Assembly: GCA_023390555.1 (NCBI GenBank)
Contig: JAEWCQ010000021.1
Location: 1 to 64,000 of the forward strand
DNA from: Bacillota bacterium
GTDB lineage: Bacteria; Bacillota; Clostridia; Lachnospirales; Lachnospiraceae
DNA: 64,000 nt
Direction: 5' to 3'
Shown: one piece after another, positions 1 through 8,749 of the stretch
Numbering within the stretch: the stretch's first letter is position 1
Layout of the letters: each line of letters starts with the position of its first letter
Translations under genes and position numbers: made by a program
Notes under the pieces: model-generated
Database searches by the model: none
The model's input: the letters and a program-made list of their open reading frames with translations, nothing else
Told to the model about the DNA's origin: nothing

Positions 1-498
1 AAACTGTATATCTGCAAGCTCCACTCCATGAAAACCGGTAGGCACCATATCGGAAAGCATGCAGGCCGCAACCGGATCCATATCTTTCGGCAGCAATGCC
101 AGATTTCCGTCCGCGTCATTTACATGAAATAATTCGGCAAACACACCGTCTTTGAAGTTGGAAAATTTCCATCCTGCAAGCATGCCCCCCGAATGCATCT
201 GATAACCACCCTGCGCCTCTACGGAATTCCAGTCCGGTGTAATAGCCGGAACAATTACCCTGTCTCCGGGCTGAAACGCTTTTACCAGACTTCCGACTTC
301 CACGACTTCCGCAACCGCCTCATGACCTAAAATCATATCATTGCGTTCACCAAGCGCCCCCTCCCAGACCGTATGTATATCTGAGGTACATGGTGCAAGA
401 ACAATTGGACGGCAGATTGCATCCAAAGGACCGCACACCGGTTTTTCCTTTTCAATCCAGCCCGTCTTACCAATACCAAGCATCGCAAAACCTTTCAT
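1..498 (-). CDS. Zinc-dependent secondary alcohol dehydrogenase (N-terminal part)
   Basis: Medium-chain zinc alcohol dehydrogenase of the type of the NADP-dependent secondary alcohol dehydrogenase of Thermoanaerobacter brockii; such enzymes interconvert ketones or aldehydes and alcohols in the cytoplasm. The gene runs off the left edge, so only the first 166 residues are present. They begin MKGFAMLGIGKTGWIEKEKP and include the catalytic zinc ligand Cys in APCTSDIHT, the GHEAV motif (His/Glu ligands) and the stretch GGMLAGWKFSN typical of this subgroup. The start at 498 follows a GGAGTG ribosome site. It lies about 110 bases downstream of deoC in the same direction, so reduction of the acetaldehyde made by DeoC is a reasonable role, but this is inference. 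Substrate range cannot be told from this fragment. Confidence 0.88.
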   Translation of the reverse strand, partial: MKGFAMLGIGKTGWIEKEKPVCGPLDAICRPIVLAPCTSDIHTVWEGALGERNDMILGHEAVAEVVEVGSLVKAFQPGDRVIVPAITPDWNSVEAQGGYQMHSGGMLAGWKFSNFKDGVFAELFHVNDADGNLALLPKDMDPVAACMLSDMVPTGFHGVELADIQF

Positions 499-606
499 CA
501 ATACCACTCCTTTGTCTTTCTGATTTTGAGAAGTCTAAAAAAATAACCCCAATTGCTATTATAAATCATAATCTTTTAGTGGTCAATTCAAAATTCATAT
601 TTGTTT

Positions 607-1296
607 TTAATGATGTTTCGTTGCTTTTGCCTGTGCCATAATTTGCAGAGCCGCGTGCACGGATATCCCAAAACGGTCACATCCGGCCTGTTTCATTTCC
701 AGAAGCGTATCCAAATTTCGGATTCCTCCGGCTGCCTTGATCTTTGTTTGGGGTTGAACGATGGATTTGATGAATTCAATATGCCTTAACTGTGTAGGTT
801 CCGGACACCAGCCGGTGCCTGTCTTGATATAACTGGTTCCTGCCTGCTCCGCGATTTTGCATGCCGCGGCAATTTCGCTGTCCGTAAGAAGAGTCACCTC
901 CAGAATCGTCTTCACAGGAACCTTGCCCGCTGCATCCGTCACAGCTTTGATGTCCTGATAAACAGAATCATAATTCTGAGATTTTAACTGCGCAATTTGA
1001 ATCACCATATCCAACTCCCCGCAACCCATTTCCAACAGCTGCTCTGCCTGAAACACCTTACTCTGTGTCGTATCTCCTCCTGATGGAAATCCCACCGTTC
1101 CGCCCGTCATTGTATGAGTTTCTCTTTTCAGCTGCTTCACCAGATAAGGCGTCAGGCCGGGCAGCGCAAAGGCACAGACAAATCCGTACTCTTTCACGGC
1201 AGCAACCATTTTATCTATGTCTTTAACCGTTTCATCCGATTTTACGCAACTTATGTCAATCATCTGTGCCAGCTCTTCCAAACTCAAATCCCGCAT
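607..1296 (-). CDS. deoC: Deoxyribose-phosphate aldolase (DeoC family)
   Basis: Class I aldolase of the DeoC/FbaB superfamily, cytoplasmic, expected to split 2-deoxyribose-5-phosphate into acetaldehyde and glyceraldehyde-3-phosphate. The 229-residue length fits the family. The Schiff-base region reads YIKTGTGW (Lys about residue 157), the proton-relay lysine lies in IKAAGGIR, and VGFPSGGDTTQSK matches the conserved phosphate-site segment. The start codon follows GGGAGG. The gene is 18 bases downstream of a GntR regulator and upstream of an alcohol dehydrogenase, which suggests a small carbohydrate operon. The N-terminus (IDISCVKSDET) differs from the usual DHTLL motif, so a relative acting on another sugar phosphate is possible. 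Confidence 0.85.
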   Translation of the reverse strand: MRDLSLEELAQMIDISCVKSDETVKDIDKMVAAVKEYGFVCAFALPGLTPYLVKQLKRETHTMTGGTVGFPSGGDTTQSKVFQAEQLLEMGCGELDMVIQIAQLKSQNYDSVYQDIKAVTDAAGKVPVKTILEVTLLTDSEIAAACKIAEQAGTSYIKTGTGWCPEPTQLRHIEFIKSIVQPQTKIKAAGGIRNLDTLLEMKQAGCDRFGISVHAALQIMAQAKATKHH

Positions 1297-1314
1297 TGTT
1301 TTACCTCCCGGCGT

Positions 1315-2037
1315 CTATTTATACCGCCCGTTCATGGAAATGACAAGTTCATATTGATCCCCCAGTATATAGACATCATCCACGCAGACGGGGGTTTTAT
1401 CTCTGTAGCAGATCCGGTGAATGCAAAGCAGTGCCGTACCCGCCTGTACGTCCAGCATCTCCGATTCGGAGAAATCGGATGCTTTGGCATAAATTTTGTC
1501 ATCCGCAGCATCAATTTCTATCTGATACTGCTCCTCTAAAAATTGATATAGCCCGGAAAATTTGTTTGTAAACGCTATGATATCCGGTACGTTTCGATAG
1601 GGAATATAATTTTTCATAATCACCACCGGACGGTCATTTGCAAGCTGAATTCTCTGCACGCGTGCAACGGGTTCCCGAAGATGGATGCCAAGTTCTTTGC
1701 ACAGTTCTTCATTCGCAGAAATAATATCAATATGCATACTTTTGGTTCGGACATCATATCCCCGTCTCCGAAAAGACTCCGTAACCGAAGTCACCTTGTT
1801 CAAATCCTGCTTTGTTCTGTAGTCGAGCACCATGGTGCCCCTTCCCTGGGTGATCTCAACCAGTCCCTCCTCCTTCAGAACTTCCATTGCTCTTCGTACT
1901 GTCGTTCTGCTTACATGGAATATCTTTTCAAGCTCAGGCTCTGTCGGAAGTAATTCTGACACCGGATACTTTCCATTCTGTATCTCTTTTTTTAGTGCAT
2001 CATGAACAATTCTGTATGCTGGAATCTTACTCATCAT
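1315..2037 (-). CDS. GntR-family regulator, HutC subfamily (UTRA ligand domain)
   Basis: DNA-binding regulator. Residues about 5-70 form a GntR winged helix (LPTEPELEKIFHVSRTTVRRAM), and residues about 85-240 form a UTRA effector domain that in this subfamily binds sugar phosphates or similar ligands. A longer frame opens at 2082, but the ATG at 2037 has a GGAG site six bases upstream and gives an N-terminus matching the family, so I prefer 2037 (240 residues). It is the first gene before deoC and the alcohol dehydrogenase and probably controls them in response to a sugar-phosphate intermediate (inference). An unusual repetitive tract lies directly in front of its ribosome site. Confidence 0.88.
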   Translation of the reverse strand: MMSKIPAYRIVHDALKKEIQNGKYPVSELLPTEPELEKIFHVSRTTVRRAMEVLKEEGLVEITQGRGTMVLDYRTKQDLNKVTSVTESFRRRGYDVRTKSMHIDIISANEELCKELGIHLREPVARVQRIQLANDRPVVIMKNYIPYRNVPDIIAFTNKFSGLYQFLEEQYQIEIDAADDKIYAKASDFSESEMLDVQAGTALLCIHRICYRDKTPVCVDDVYILGDQYELVISMNGRYK

Positions 2038-2094
2038 TATCTTCTCCGTATCTGCTTTTATTGCTGATTCTAAAGCTGCCACTACATTTACTTC

Positions 2095-2290
2095 TGCAAT
2101 TGCTTCTGCTTTTGATTTTGCTTTTGCTTTTGATTTTGATTTTAATTTTGCTTTTGCTTTTGTTTCTGTTTCTGTTTCTGTTTCTGTTTCTGCTTCTGCT
2201 TTTGATTTTGTTTTTGCTTTTGCTTCTGCTTTTGCTTTTGCTCTTGCTCTTGCTCTTGTTTCTGCTTTTGTTTTTATTTTTATTATTTTT
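2095..2290. repeat. Imperfect hexanucleotide tract (TTYTGY / TTTTGA units)
   Basis: About 30 tandem six-base units, such as TTTTGC, TTTCTG and TTTTGA, with pyrimidines on the plus strand broken by a purine at each sixth or neighbouring position; the minus strand is almost pure purine (AAAAGC, AAACAG and variants). It has no stop codon in several frames and so creates artificial open frames, a poly-Leu frame on plus and a Lys/Ser/Asn/Arg frame on minus. It ends about 50 bases before the start of the GntR regulator and would lie in that gene's 5' leader. Such tracts are prone to length change by slippage. Confidence 0.85.
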
Positions 2291-2345
2291 TATTATAGCA
2301 TGGAAAAGCTTTCTTATCAAAAATGAATCTATGCCAGCGTACGAC

Positions 2346-2394
2346 AAAAACACAGGCATTGCTCACTTTTGTGCAGTCACTGCCTGTGTTTCTT
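2346..2394 (-). terminator. Rho-independent terminator of clpB
   Basis: Inverted repeat AAACACAGGCA ... TGCCTGTGTTT (2348-2358 and 2381-2391) about 30 bases after the clpB stop. In the minus-strand transcript the stem is followed by a short T run. The 22-base loop contains a second small hairpin. Confidence 0.75.
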
Positions 2395-2420
2395 AAACTT
2401 TCGTTCTAATCTGTCATCTT

Positions 2421-5003
2421 CTATTTTCTTCTTGCTGTCAGTGCGTCATTTACCACATCTATCTGAATCGTATCTCCCGATCCGACTTCATCCGACAGAA
2501 TCAGTTTTGCTGACAATGTCTCAACATACTTTTGCAGATACCGTTTCAGCGGTCTTGCTCCATAGATCGGATCATAACCGTGGTCTACGATATAGCTTTC
2601 GGCTGCCGGAGTCAGTTCTACTGAAATTTCGCGATCTGCCAGCCGTTTGTTCAGTTCTGCCATCAGCAGCTTGATAATCCTGTCTATATTTCCCTTCGTA
2701 AGCGGCCGGAAAAGAATGATCTCATCCAGTCGGTTCAGAAATTCCGGTCTGAAATTCCGGCGAAGTTCATTCATGACAGCCTCTTCCGTCTGCACAGCAA
2801 TGCTTCCGTCCTCCCGGATTCCCTCCAGCAAATGAGCGGAACCGAGGTTCGAGGTCATGATGATAATCGTATTTTTAAAATCTACGGTTCTCCCCTGAGA
2901 GTCTGTAATACGTCCATCATCCAAAACTTGCAACAGTACATTGAACACATCCGGATGGGCTTTTTCCACCTCGTCAAATAGTACGACCGAATATGGTTTT
3001 CTGCGGACTGCCTCTGTCAGCTGACCGCCTTCATCATAGCCCACATATCCCGGAGGCGCTCCGATCAGACGGGATACCGAGTATTTCTCCATATATTCAC
3101 TCATATCCAGACGCACCATATTGGATTCATCATCAAACAGACTTGCCGCAAGCGCTTTTGCAAGCTCGGTCTTACCGACACCGGTCGGTCCCAGAAACAG
3201 GAATGAACCGATTGGTTTGGTCGGATCTTTGATGCCTGCCTTGGAACGGATGATCGCCTCTGTCACCTTGGTCACACCCTCATCCTGTCCGATTACGCGC
3301 TTGTGAAGCTCTTCGTCGAGATGCAGCGTCTTGTTTCGCTCGCTCTCGGTCAGTCTCGCCACCGGAATTCCGGTCCAGCGGGAAATAATTCTGGCGATTT
3401 CCTCGTCACTGACATTCTCGTGAACCAGCGACAAATCTTCATTTTTTACTTTCTCTTCCTCGATCTGCAACTGTTTTTCAAGCTGAGGCAGTCTGCCGTA
3501 CTGCAGCTCTGCCGCACGGTTTAAGTCATAGTCCTGCTGTGCCTGTGCGATTTCCTTCTTCAGACTCTCCAGTTCCTCACGCAGCTTCTGCACTCTTTCC
3601 ACCGATTTCTTTTCATTGTCCCACTTTGCTTTTTTGTTCTGGAACTCACTGCGCAGCTCTGCCAGCTCTTTCTGCAGATTTGCCAGCCGGTCCCTGCTCA
3701 GCCGGTCTTCTTCTTTTTTCAGCGCAGTCTCTTCGATTTCCATCTGCATCACACGCCGGTTTAATTCATCGAGCTCCGTCGGCATGGAATCCAGTTCCGT
3801 CTTGATCAGAGCACAGGCCTCATCCACCAGGTCAATTGCCTTATCCGGTAAAAATCGGTCAGAGATATAGCGGTTCGAGAGTACGGCAGCCGATACTAGT
3901 GCCGAATCCGTAATTTTTACACCATGGAACACCTCATAGCGTTCCTTCAATCCACGCAGAATGGAAATCGTATCCTCCACCGTCGGTTCCTCGACCATAA
4001 CCGGCTGGAATCTTCGTTCCAGTGCCGCATCTTTTTCGATATATTCCCGGTACTCATCCAGTGTGGTCGCACCGATACAGTGCAATTCTCCTCGGGCAAG
4101 CATCGGCTTTAACATATTTCCGGCGTCCATGGCTCCGTCTGTCTTGCCGGCGCCCACGATCGTGTGAAGTTCATCGATGAACAGGATGATCTGACCTTCG
4201 GACTTTTTCACTTCATCCAAAACGGCTTTCAGACGTTCTTCAAATTCACCCCGGTACTTTGCGCCAGCGACAAGAGCTCCCATATCCAGTGCGAACAGTT
4301 TTTTATCTTTCAATCCTTCCGGCACATCCCCACGGACAATTCGCTGTGCCAGTCCCTCTACAACTGCGGTTTTCCCGACACCGGGTTCACCGATCAGCAC
4401 CGGATTGTTTTTGGTTTTACGGGAGAGAATCCGAACCACGTTACGGATTTCGGCATCTCTGCCGATGACCGGATCCAGTTTCTGATCCTTTGCCCGCTCC
4501 ACCATATCATATCCATATTTATTCAGTGTATCATAGGTCGCCTCCGGATTATCCGATGTGACTCGCTGATTGCCGCGTACCGTGGACAGCGACTGCAGGA
4601 ATCGATCTCTCGTAATGCCGTATTCCCGAAAGATTTCCTTTAATGCCTTATTCGGATACTTCAGCAATGCCAAAAACAGATGCTCTACCGATACATATTC
4701 ATCTCCCATCTGCTTTGCTTCATCTTCTGCATGGATCAAGACTTTATTCAGATCCTGACCGACATATACCTGCCCGCCAGACACTTTTACACGTGCCGCA
4801 AGATGCCGGATGGCATTATCCACAAAATGTTCTCTCTGAATCTCCATCTTCTCAATCAGTTTCAAAATCAGTCCGTCTTCCTGCTGCAATAAAGCCACAA
4901 GCAGATGTTCCTGCTCAATTTCCTGATTTCCATATTCATAGGCCAGCTTTTCACTGCTGCTAATTGCTTCCACAGATTTCTGTGTAAATTTCTGAATGTT
5001 CAT
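2421..5003 (-). CDS. clpB: ATP-dependent disaggregase ClpB
   Basis: Hexameric AAA+ chaperone that, with the DnaK system, resolubilises aggregated proteins after heat stress. It contains the N-terminal Clp repeat domain (residues 1-145), first ATPase with Walker A GEPGVGKT near residue 200, a long charged coiled-coil middle domain (about 395-520), and second ATPase with GPTGVGKT near 600, followed by the D2-small domain ending in the RPLKRYLQ-type motif. At 860 residues it has the normal length. A start at 5021 is possible, but the ATG at 5003 sits six bases after AAGGAGG and begins MNIQKFT, as in other ClpB proteins. The gene is monocistronic, with its own terminator and a CIRCE operator overlapping its promoter. 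Confidence 0.97.
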   Translation of the reverse strand: MNIQKFTQKSVEAISSSEKLAYEYGNQEIEQEHLLVALLQQEDGLILKLIEKMEIQREHFVDNAIRHLAARVKVSGGQVYVGQDLNKVLIHAEDEAKQMGDEYVSVEHLFLALLKYPNKALKEIFREYGITRDRFLQSLSTVRGNQRVTSDNPEATYDTLNKYGYDMVERAKDQKLDPVIGRDAEIRNVVRILSRKTKNNPVLIGEPGVGKTAVVEGLAQRIVRGDVPEGLKDKKLFALDMGALVAGAKYRGEFEERLKAVLDEVKKSEGQIILFIDELHTIVGAGKTDGAMDAGNMLKPMLARGELHCIGATTLDEYREYIEKDAALERRFQPVMVEEPTVEDTISILRGLKERYEVFHGVKITDSALVSAAVLSNRYISDRFLPDKAIDLVDEACALIKTELDSMPTELDELNRRVMQMEIEETALKKEEDRLSRDRLANLQKELAELRSEFQNKKAKWDNEKKSVERVQKLREELESLKKEIAQAQQDYDLNRAAELQYGRLPQLEKQLQIEEEKVKNEDLSLVHENVSDEEIARIISRWTGIPVARLTESERNKTLHLDEELHKRVIGQDEGVTKVTEAIIRSKAGIKDPTKPIGSFLFLGPTGVGKTELAKALAASLFDDESNMVRLDMSEYMEKYSVSRLIGAPPGYVGYDEGGQLTEAVRRKPYSVVLFDEVEKAHPDVFNVLLQVLDDGRITDSQGRTVDFKNTIIIMTSNLGSAHLLEGIREDGSIAVQTEEAVMNELRRNFRPEFLNRLDEIILFRPLTKGNIDRIIKLLMAELNKRLADREISVELTPAAESYIVDHGYDPIYGARPLKRYLQKYVETLSAKLILSDEVGSGDTIQIDVVNDALTARRK

Positions 5004-5047
5004 ATAATCCCTCCTTGCCATTCCTGATTTGTTTCCTATTTAACTGG

Positions 5048-5090
5048 AATATAGCACCATTTGTTAGCACTGTCAATAGGTGAGTGCTAA
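5048..5090 (-). promoter_or_regulatory. clpB promoter overlapped by a CIRCE (HrcA) operator
   Basis: TTAGCACTG-N9-GAGTGCTAA at 5064-5090 matches the CIRCE consensus TTAGCACTC-N9-GAGTGCTAA with one mismatch. On the minus strand a -35 TTGACA (5071-5076) lies inside it, with a 17-base spacer to the -10 TATATT (5048-5053). HrcA bound here would block the promoter. This predicts heat-inducible clpB under HrcA, rather than CtsR, control. Confidence 0.92.
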
Positions 5091-5107
5091 TATTTTCAGA
5101 TAATTGT

Positions 5108-5944
5108 TTACAGGATTTGAAACAATACAATACCAATCATACATAACACACTCCCAACAAAATTTAATTTTGTCCGTTTTTCCCTATCTACGAATCCAAT
5201 GATAAACAAGGAAACTAAGATCATCGGCTGTATAAAAGAATAGTTTGTTAAGCTGATTGAGATAATCACATTTTCCAATAGCATACCAACTGTATTTGGA
5301 ATTCGTGCAAGTATTACATTCCAAACTACTTTCGGATTCCTTTTAATGGTCTGGCGGATACTTATCCTTGGTATAAGAACCAGTGATATGATAATCATCG
5401 CGATTGTAATCTGCAGCCCAGATGATACATAAGGGGTAAATCCTTTTATTACCAGCCCGTAGCTAAATTTTGAAAATAAATATAGAAATAACGGTAGAAA
5501 TATTTTTCGATAGTCTATTTTATGTTCCTTTGTTGATTTTACAATAAAAAACAATCCTAATACTGTTAAAGCGATATATCCGATTTTGTATACTTGCAGC
5601 GAAGCTCCAAAGAACACATCTGTTAAATATGAGACAAATAGTGTTACACCCAGCCATGCCTTTAATTCAAAGGCAGATAGATGTCTTAATACGCAAGCAC
5701 TCATCTGAAATTCCAACATCTTTAAAATTACGACCAAAATAATGGAAGTAGCTGCCTGCCATGACATTTGAACATATATTCTTTGAAATGGCAAACTGAA
5801 CATTAGAAATACCGACATAGATGAGCACAGCAGGAACGTAAATTCATCTCCCGTAAATTTAGCCGTTCCTACTACGTGCTTATCACTTAACGAAGTTATT
5901 GTATAGCAAGCCGTCACAGCAAGCATCAGCATACAGACATTCAT
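5108..5944 (-). CDS. DMT-superfamily (EamA-like) membrane transporter
   Basis: A 278-residue hydrophobic protein with about ten predicted membrane helices in two halves, as in EamA-like drug/metabolite transporters. Substrate is not identifiable. Its ATG starts one base after the stop of the beta-glucuronidase gene (TAGCATG) and no separate ribosome site is visible, so translation is probably coupled. The pairing suggests movement of a glucuronide or its aglycone, which is inference only. The coding sequence is noticeably AT-richer than the flanking clpB. Confidence 0.7.
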   Translation of the reverse strand: MNVCMLMLAVTACYTITSLSDKHVVGTAKFTGDEFTFLLCSSMSVFLMFSLPFQRIYVQMSWQAATSIILVVILKMLEFQMSACVLRHLSAFELKAWLGVTLFVSYLTDVFFGASLQVYKIGYIALTVLGLFFIVKSTKEHKIDYRKIFLPLFLYLFSKFSYGLVIKGFTPYVSSGLQITIAMIIISLVLIPRISIRQTIKRNPKVVWNVILARIPNTVGMLLENVIISISLTNYSFIQPMILVSLFIIGFVDREKRTKLNFVGSVLCMIGIVLFQIL

Positions 5945-5945
5945 G

Positions 5946-7682
5946 CTATTTTATGGAATTATAAAAGCTTTGCAGGATATCAAAGGCCATTTTTTTATGA
6001 TTTCTATCGGCGGAAATCATACCTTTCGTATTATAGTACTGCTGTGTTACGGCTGTTCGTCGAGGACAGCAAAAGTCATATAAAATCCATGGCGACATTC
6101 CCTTGATATAAGAAATCTTTCTAATATTCTCAATTTGTTTTTCATAAACAAATGCCTGACAATCCTCAGACCCCTTGTCTGTTATCGTCCCACGCTGTCC
6201 TGGATATGCGTCTGCACCAAATTCTGTGATAATTACCGGTTTCTTTGGTGCGCTGTTTTCGAATAATTCTGGTAACATCTTTAAATCTGCAGTATACCAT
6301 CCACAATATTCATTCAATCCAATAATATCTAAATATTCCTCTAACCTGTCTTCAATGAGATTCTTTTCAAAATTGACTAAACATGCAGCAGATACCATTC
6401 TGGTATGGTCGATTCTATGGGCACATGCTGCTAAATCCTTCATGAATTTTAACCTGGCATCTGTATCATCATTTTCATTACCAATGGACCAGATAATTAC
6501 ACTCGTACGATTGTAGTCACGTGTAATTAGCTCTTTTAATTGGTTTTCGGCATCTTTGTACGTACTTTCATCCGAAAAATATACCTTCCAATATACTGGT
6601 ATTTCTTCCCACAGGAACATGCCCAACTCATCCGCCAGATATGCCATCTTTTCACTATGTGGATAATGTGCGACACGCATAAAATTACAACCAAGTTCCT
6701 TAGCATGGCGTATACTCTCCTCCCGATTTTCATCAGTAAGAGCCTTTCCGTTCTCTACACTATCCTCATGGAAGCTGATTCCTTTTAGAAATATTGGTTC
6801 ACCGTTTATTATGATATCCATTCCCTTTACGCATATCTCTCGAAATCCAACCCTATCCTTAATCTCATCACCTGCACATTCCACTATTACATCATATAAT
6901 TTAGGATTATCTGGTGACCACAAGATTGGTGAGGCTTCAAATATTAATTCTCCCACACCGTCTTTTAAGGTAACTTCTTTCTTTATACCTAGTTCCGGAA
7001 TGTGGACGACAGCTGAATCATTCACTGGTTGTGATACGGTCACCGCCGCTCTTATCTTATGAAATCCACTATCCGGCTCTAAAGCAATCTTAAAATCTTT
7101 GATATAAACTTTTGGAACACGTATTATTTCTATATCTCGATATATTCCACCATAGTTAAACCAGTCTGTGACCGCTGGGGGAACCTGATTGTCACGTCTT
7201 GTATTATCACCCTGAATTATGATACGATTATCATGTTCTAAGTATTCTGTTATATCAAAATAGATCGGTGTAGAACCGCCTCTATGCATGCCTACATACT
7301 TCTTATTTAAAAAAATCCGACATAGATAATTTACCGCACCAATTTTTAAATAAATGCGCTCATCCTTATTCTGCTCTGAAAAAAAGAACTTTCTTGTAAA
7401 TATCATACTACCTTCGTAGAGCATGTACATTCGATCGACAGTGTTCCAGCAACAAGGGAGGTTCATCTTCTCCCATTCATCAAAGGAATAATCCACAGGT
7501 AAAATATTACCACCTTCATCATAATAATTTTCCTCAAACCATTTCTGCGTAATACAGGAATCATACTGGTCAACGGCATAATGCCATGGACCATTTAATG
7601 ACTCCTTTTTCCGAAATCTGTCATAAATCATCGTCTCTGCTGTTGCGTTTTTCGTTTCGTATTGTAATATGATATCGTCCAT
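5946..7682 (-). CDS. uidA: Beta-glucuronidase, glycoside hydrolase family 2
   Basis: Intracellular (no signal peptide) GH2 enzyme of 578 residues. N-terminal sugar-binding and Ig-like domains (about 1-280) precede a TIM barrel. The acid/base Glu lies in WSIGNEND and the nucleophile Glu in ITEFGAD. Near the C-terminus, NTKG supplies the N-x-K motif that contacts the glucuronate carboxylate in bacterial beta-glucuronidases, which argues for glucuronidase over galactosidase activity. The ATG at 7682 follows AAAGGAG; an upstream ATG at 7706 lacks such a site. It is followed by a coupled DMT transporter and faces a divergent AraC regulator, so the locus probably responds to a glucuronide. Loop-1 type was not assigned. 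Confidence 0.88.
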   Translation of the reverse strand: MDDIILQYETKNATAETMIYDRFRKKESLNGPWHYAVDQYDSCITQKWFEENYYDEGGNILPVDYSFDEWEKMNLPCCWNTVDRMYMLYEGSMIFTRKFFFSEQNKDERIYLKIGAVNYLCRIFLNKKYVGMHRGGSTPIYFDITEYLEHDNRIIIQGDNTRRDNQVPPAVTDWFNYGGIYRDIEIIRVPKVYIKDFKIALEPDSGFHKIRAAVTVSQPVNDSAVVHIPELGIKKEVTLKDGVGELIFEASPILWSPDNPKLYDVIVECAGDEIKDRVGFREICVKGMDIIINGEPIFLKGISFHEDSVENGKALTDENREESIRHAKELGCNFMRVAHYPHSEKMAYLADELGMFLWEEIPVYWKVYFSDESTYKDAENQLKELITRDYNRTSVIIWSIGNENDDTDARLKFMKDLAACAHRIDHTRMVSAACLVNFEKNLIEDRLEEYLDIIGLNEYCGWYTADLKMLPELFENSAPKKPVIITEFGADAYPGQRGTITDKGSEDCQAFVYEKQIENIRKISYIKGMSPWILYDFCCPRRTAVTQQYYNTKGMISADRNHKKMAFDILQSFYNSIK

Positions 7683-7812
7683 ACAAACACTCCTTTTCCA
7701 TTTCATGCAAATGATTCCGCATGGTCAAACTGGCTATTTTTAATTTGTTTACTATATCCTATTTTAACGAAGAGAAATCCAAAATAAAATATCAAATTTT
7801 GCCCAAACCCAC

Positions 7813-7826
7813 TTGAAATATTTCAA
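7813..7826. promoter_or_regulatory. Palindrome in the divergent uidA / araC intergenic region
   Basis: TTGAAATATTTCAA is a perfect 14-base palindrome in the 165-base gap between the beta-glucuronidase and the divergent AraC-type gene. It is a candidate operator for that regulator. The rest of the gap is AT-rich, with no promoter that I can place confidently. Confidence 0.4.
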
Positions 7827-7847
7827 AAATTGCTGTACAACTACTAT

Positions 7848-8648
7848 ATGAATCATTATTATCAAATTTCGTACAACAAAGACAACTACACAAAACCCTT
7901 TGATTTTCATAGCCATGATTTTTACGAGATCTACTTCTTTGTAGACGGCAATGTAACTTATTACATTGAAAATGAAAACTATACGTTGCAAAAAGGTGAT
8001 GTACTGATCATCCCTCCCGGGAAACTTCACCGACCTGTCATAGAGAGCAATCTGTCTTATGAAAGATATGTTTTATGGATCTATCAGCCTTTCATCAATA
8101 GTAAAGCAGAATTTCGAGCGCTCATTAAGGAACTGAACCATATGATTGTATTAAAAAAAATGCTCTTGGTTTCTTTTCAAGGGGAACAATTCATAGAAGC
8201 TACTGTTCTTTTTGACAATCTTCTTAGAAAATTCTATTCAAATGATGACTTTGCACTTTACACTGCCCAAAGCTGTATTGTATTAATTGTAAGTGAATTG
8301 CTTCGTGAATTAAGATTATCCGAAATAAGGCGTGAAGAAGACGCAGATGTTATTCAGCAAATTATAGCATATATCAATGTCAATGTAGCACATGCACCTT
8401 CACTGGATGAATTATCTGAAAAGTTTTATCTATCAAAGTATTATCTGTCACACAAATTTAAGGAACGAACAAAAACCACATTGCATAGATATATCCTACT
8501 AAAAAAGATTAATTTGGCAAAACAACTGCTTGAAAAAAAATCCCCAAAGGATGTATGTGACCTTTGCGGATTTTCTACTTACTCGAATTTTTATAAAGAG
8601 TTTAAACGACAGACCGGCGTATCTCCAAAGAATTATAAAAATTTTTAG
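7848..8648 (+). CDS. AraC-family transcriptional regulator
   Basis: Regulator with an N-terminal cupin-like sensor (residues about 15-140, with FHSHDFYEIYFF and GDVLIIPPGKLHR) and a C-terminal pair of helix-turn-helix motifs (about 165-266; LSEKFYLSKYYLSHKFKE and CDLCGFSTYSNFYKEFKRQTG). It is transcribed away from the beta-glucuronidase operon, which it most likely activates when a glucuronide or related sugar is bound. The start is uncertain: the ATG at 7848 and a TTG at 7830 are both in frame and neither has a clear ribosome site. Confidence 0.9.
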   Translation: MNHYYQISYNKDNYTKPFDFHSHDFYEIYFFVDGNVTYYIENENYTLQKGDVLIIPPGKLHRPVIESNLSYERYVLWIYQPFINSKAEFRALIKELNHMIVLKKMLLVSFQGEQFIEATVLFDNLLRKFYSNDDFALYTAQSCIVLIVSELLRELRLSEIRREEDADVIQQIIAYINVNVAHAPSLDELSEKFYLSKYYLSHKFKERTKTTLHRYILLKKINLAKQLLEKKSPKDVCDLCGFSTYSNFYKEFKRQTGVSPKNYKNF

Positions 8649-8700
8649 CAACCTATCCTCGCTTTCATCCGTTAATGGAATAAGTTGTTTCCTATAGAAT

Positions 8701-8730
8701 AAAAAAAGCCGGCAAAAGCCGGCCTTTTTC
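8701..8730. terminator. Bidirectional terminator between araC-type gene and busR-type gene
   Basis: A-run, GCCGGC, AAAA, GCCGGC, then CTTTTT: a short GC stem flanked by A and T runs, usable from both strands and placed between two convergent genes. Confidence 0.8.
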
Positions 8731-8749
8731 ATGCAGAAAACTCTGTTTC

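Noticed and set aside
2027..2359. Minus-strand frame rich in Lys/Ser/Asn/Arg before the GntR gene
   Set aside because: Its sequence is the translation of the repeat tract and its start lies in the clpB terminator loop without a ribosome site. A leader-peptide role cannot be excluded but has no support.
1887..2396. Plus-strand frame with a long poly-Leu stretch
   Set aside because: It is created by the hexanucleotide tract and runs antisense to the GntR gene; no ribosome site or family match.
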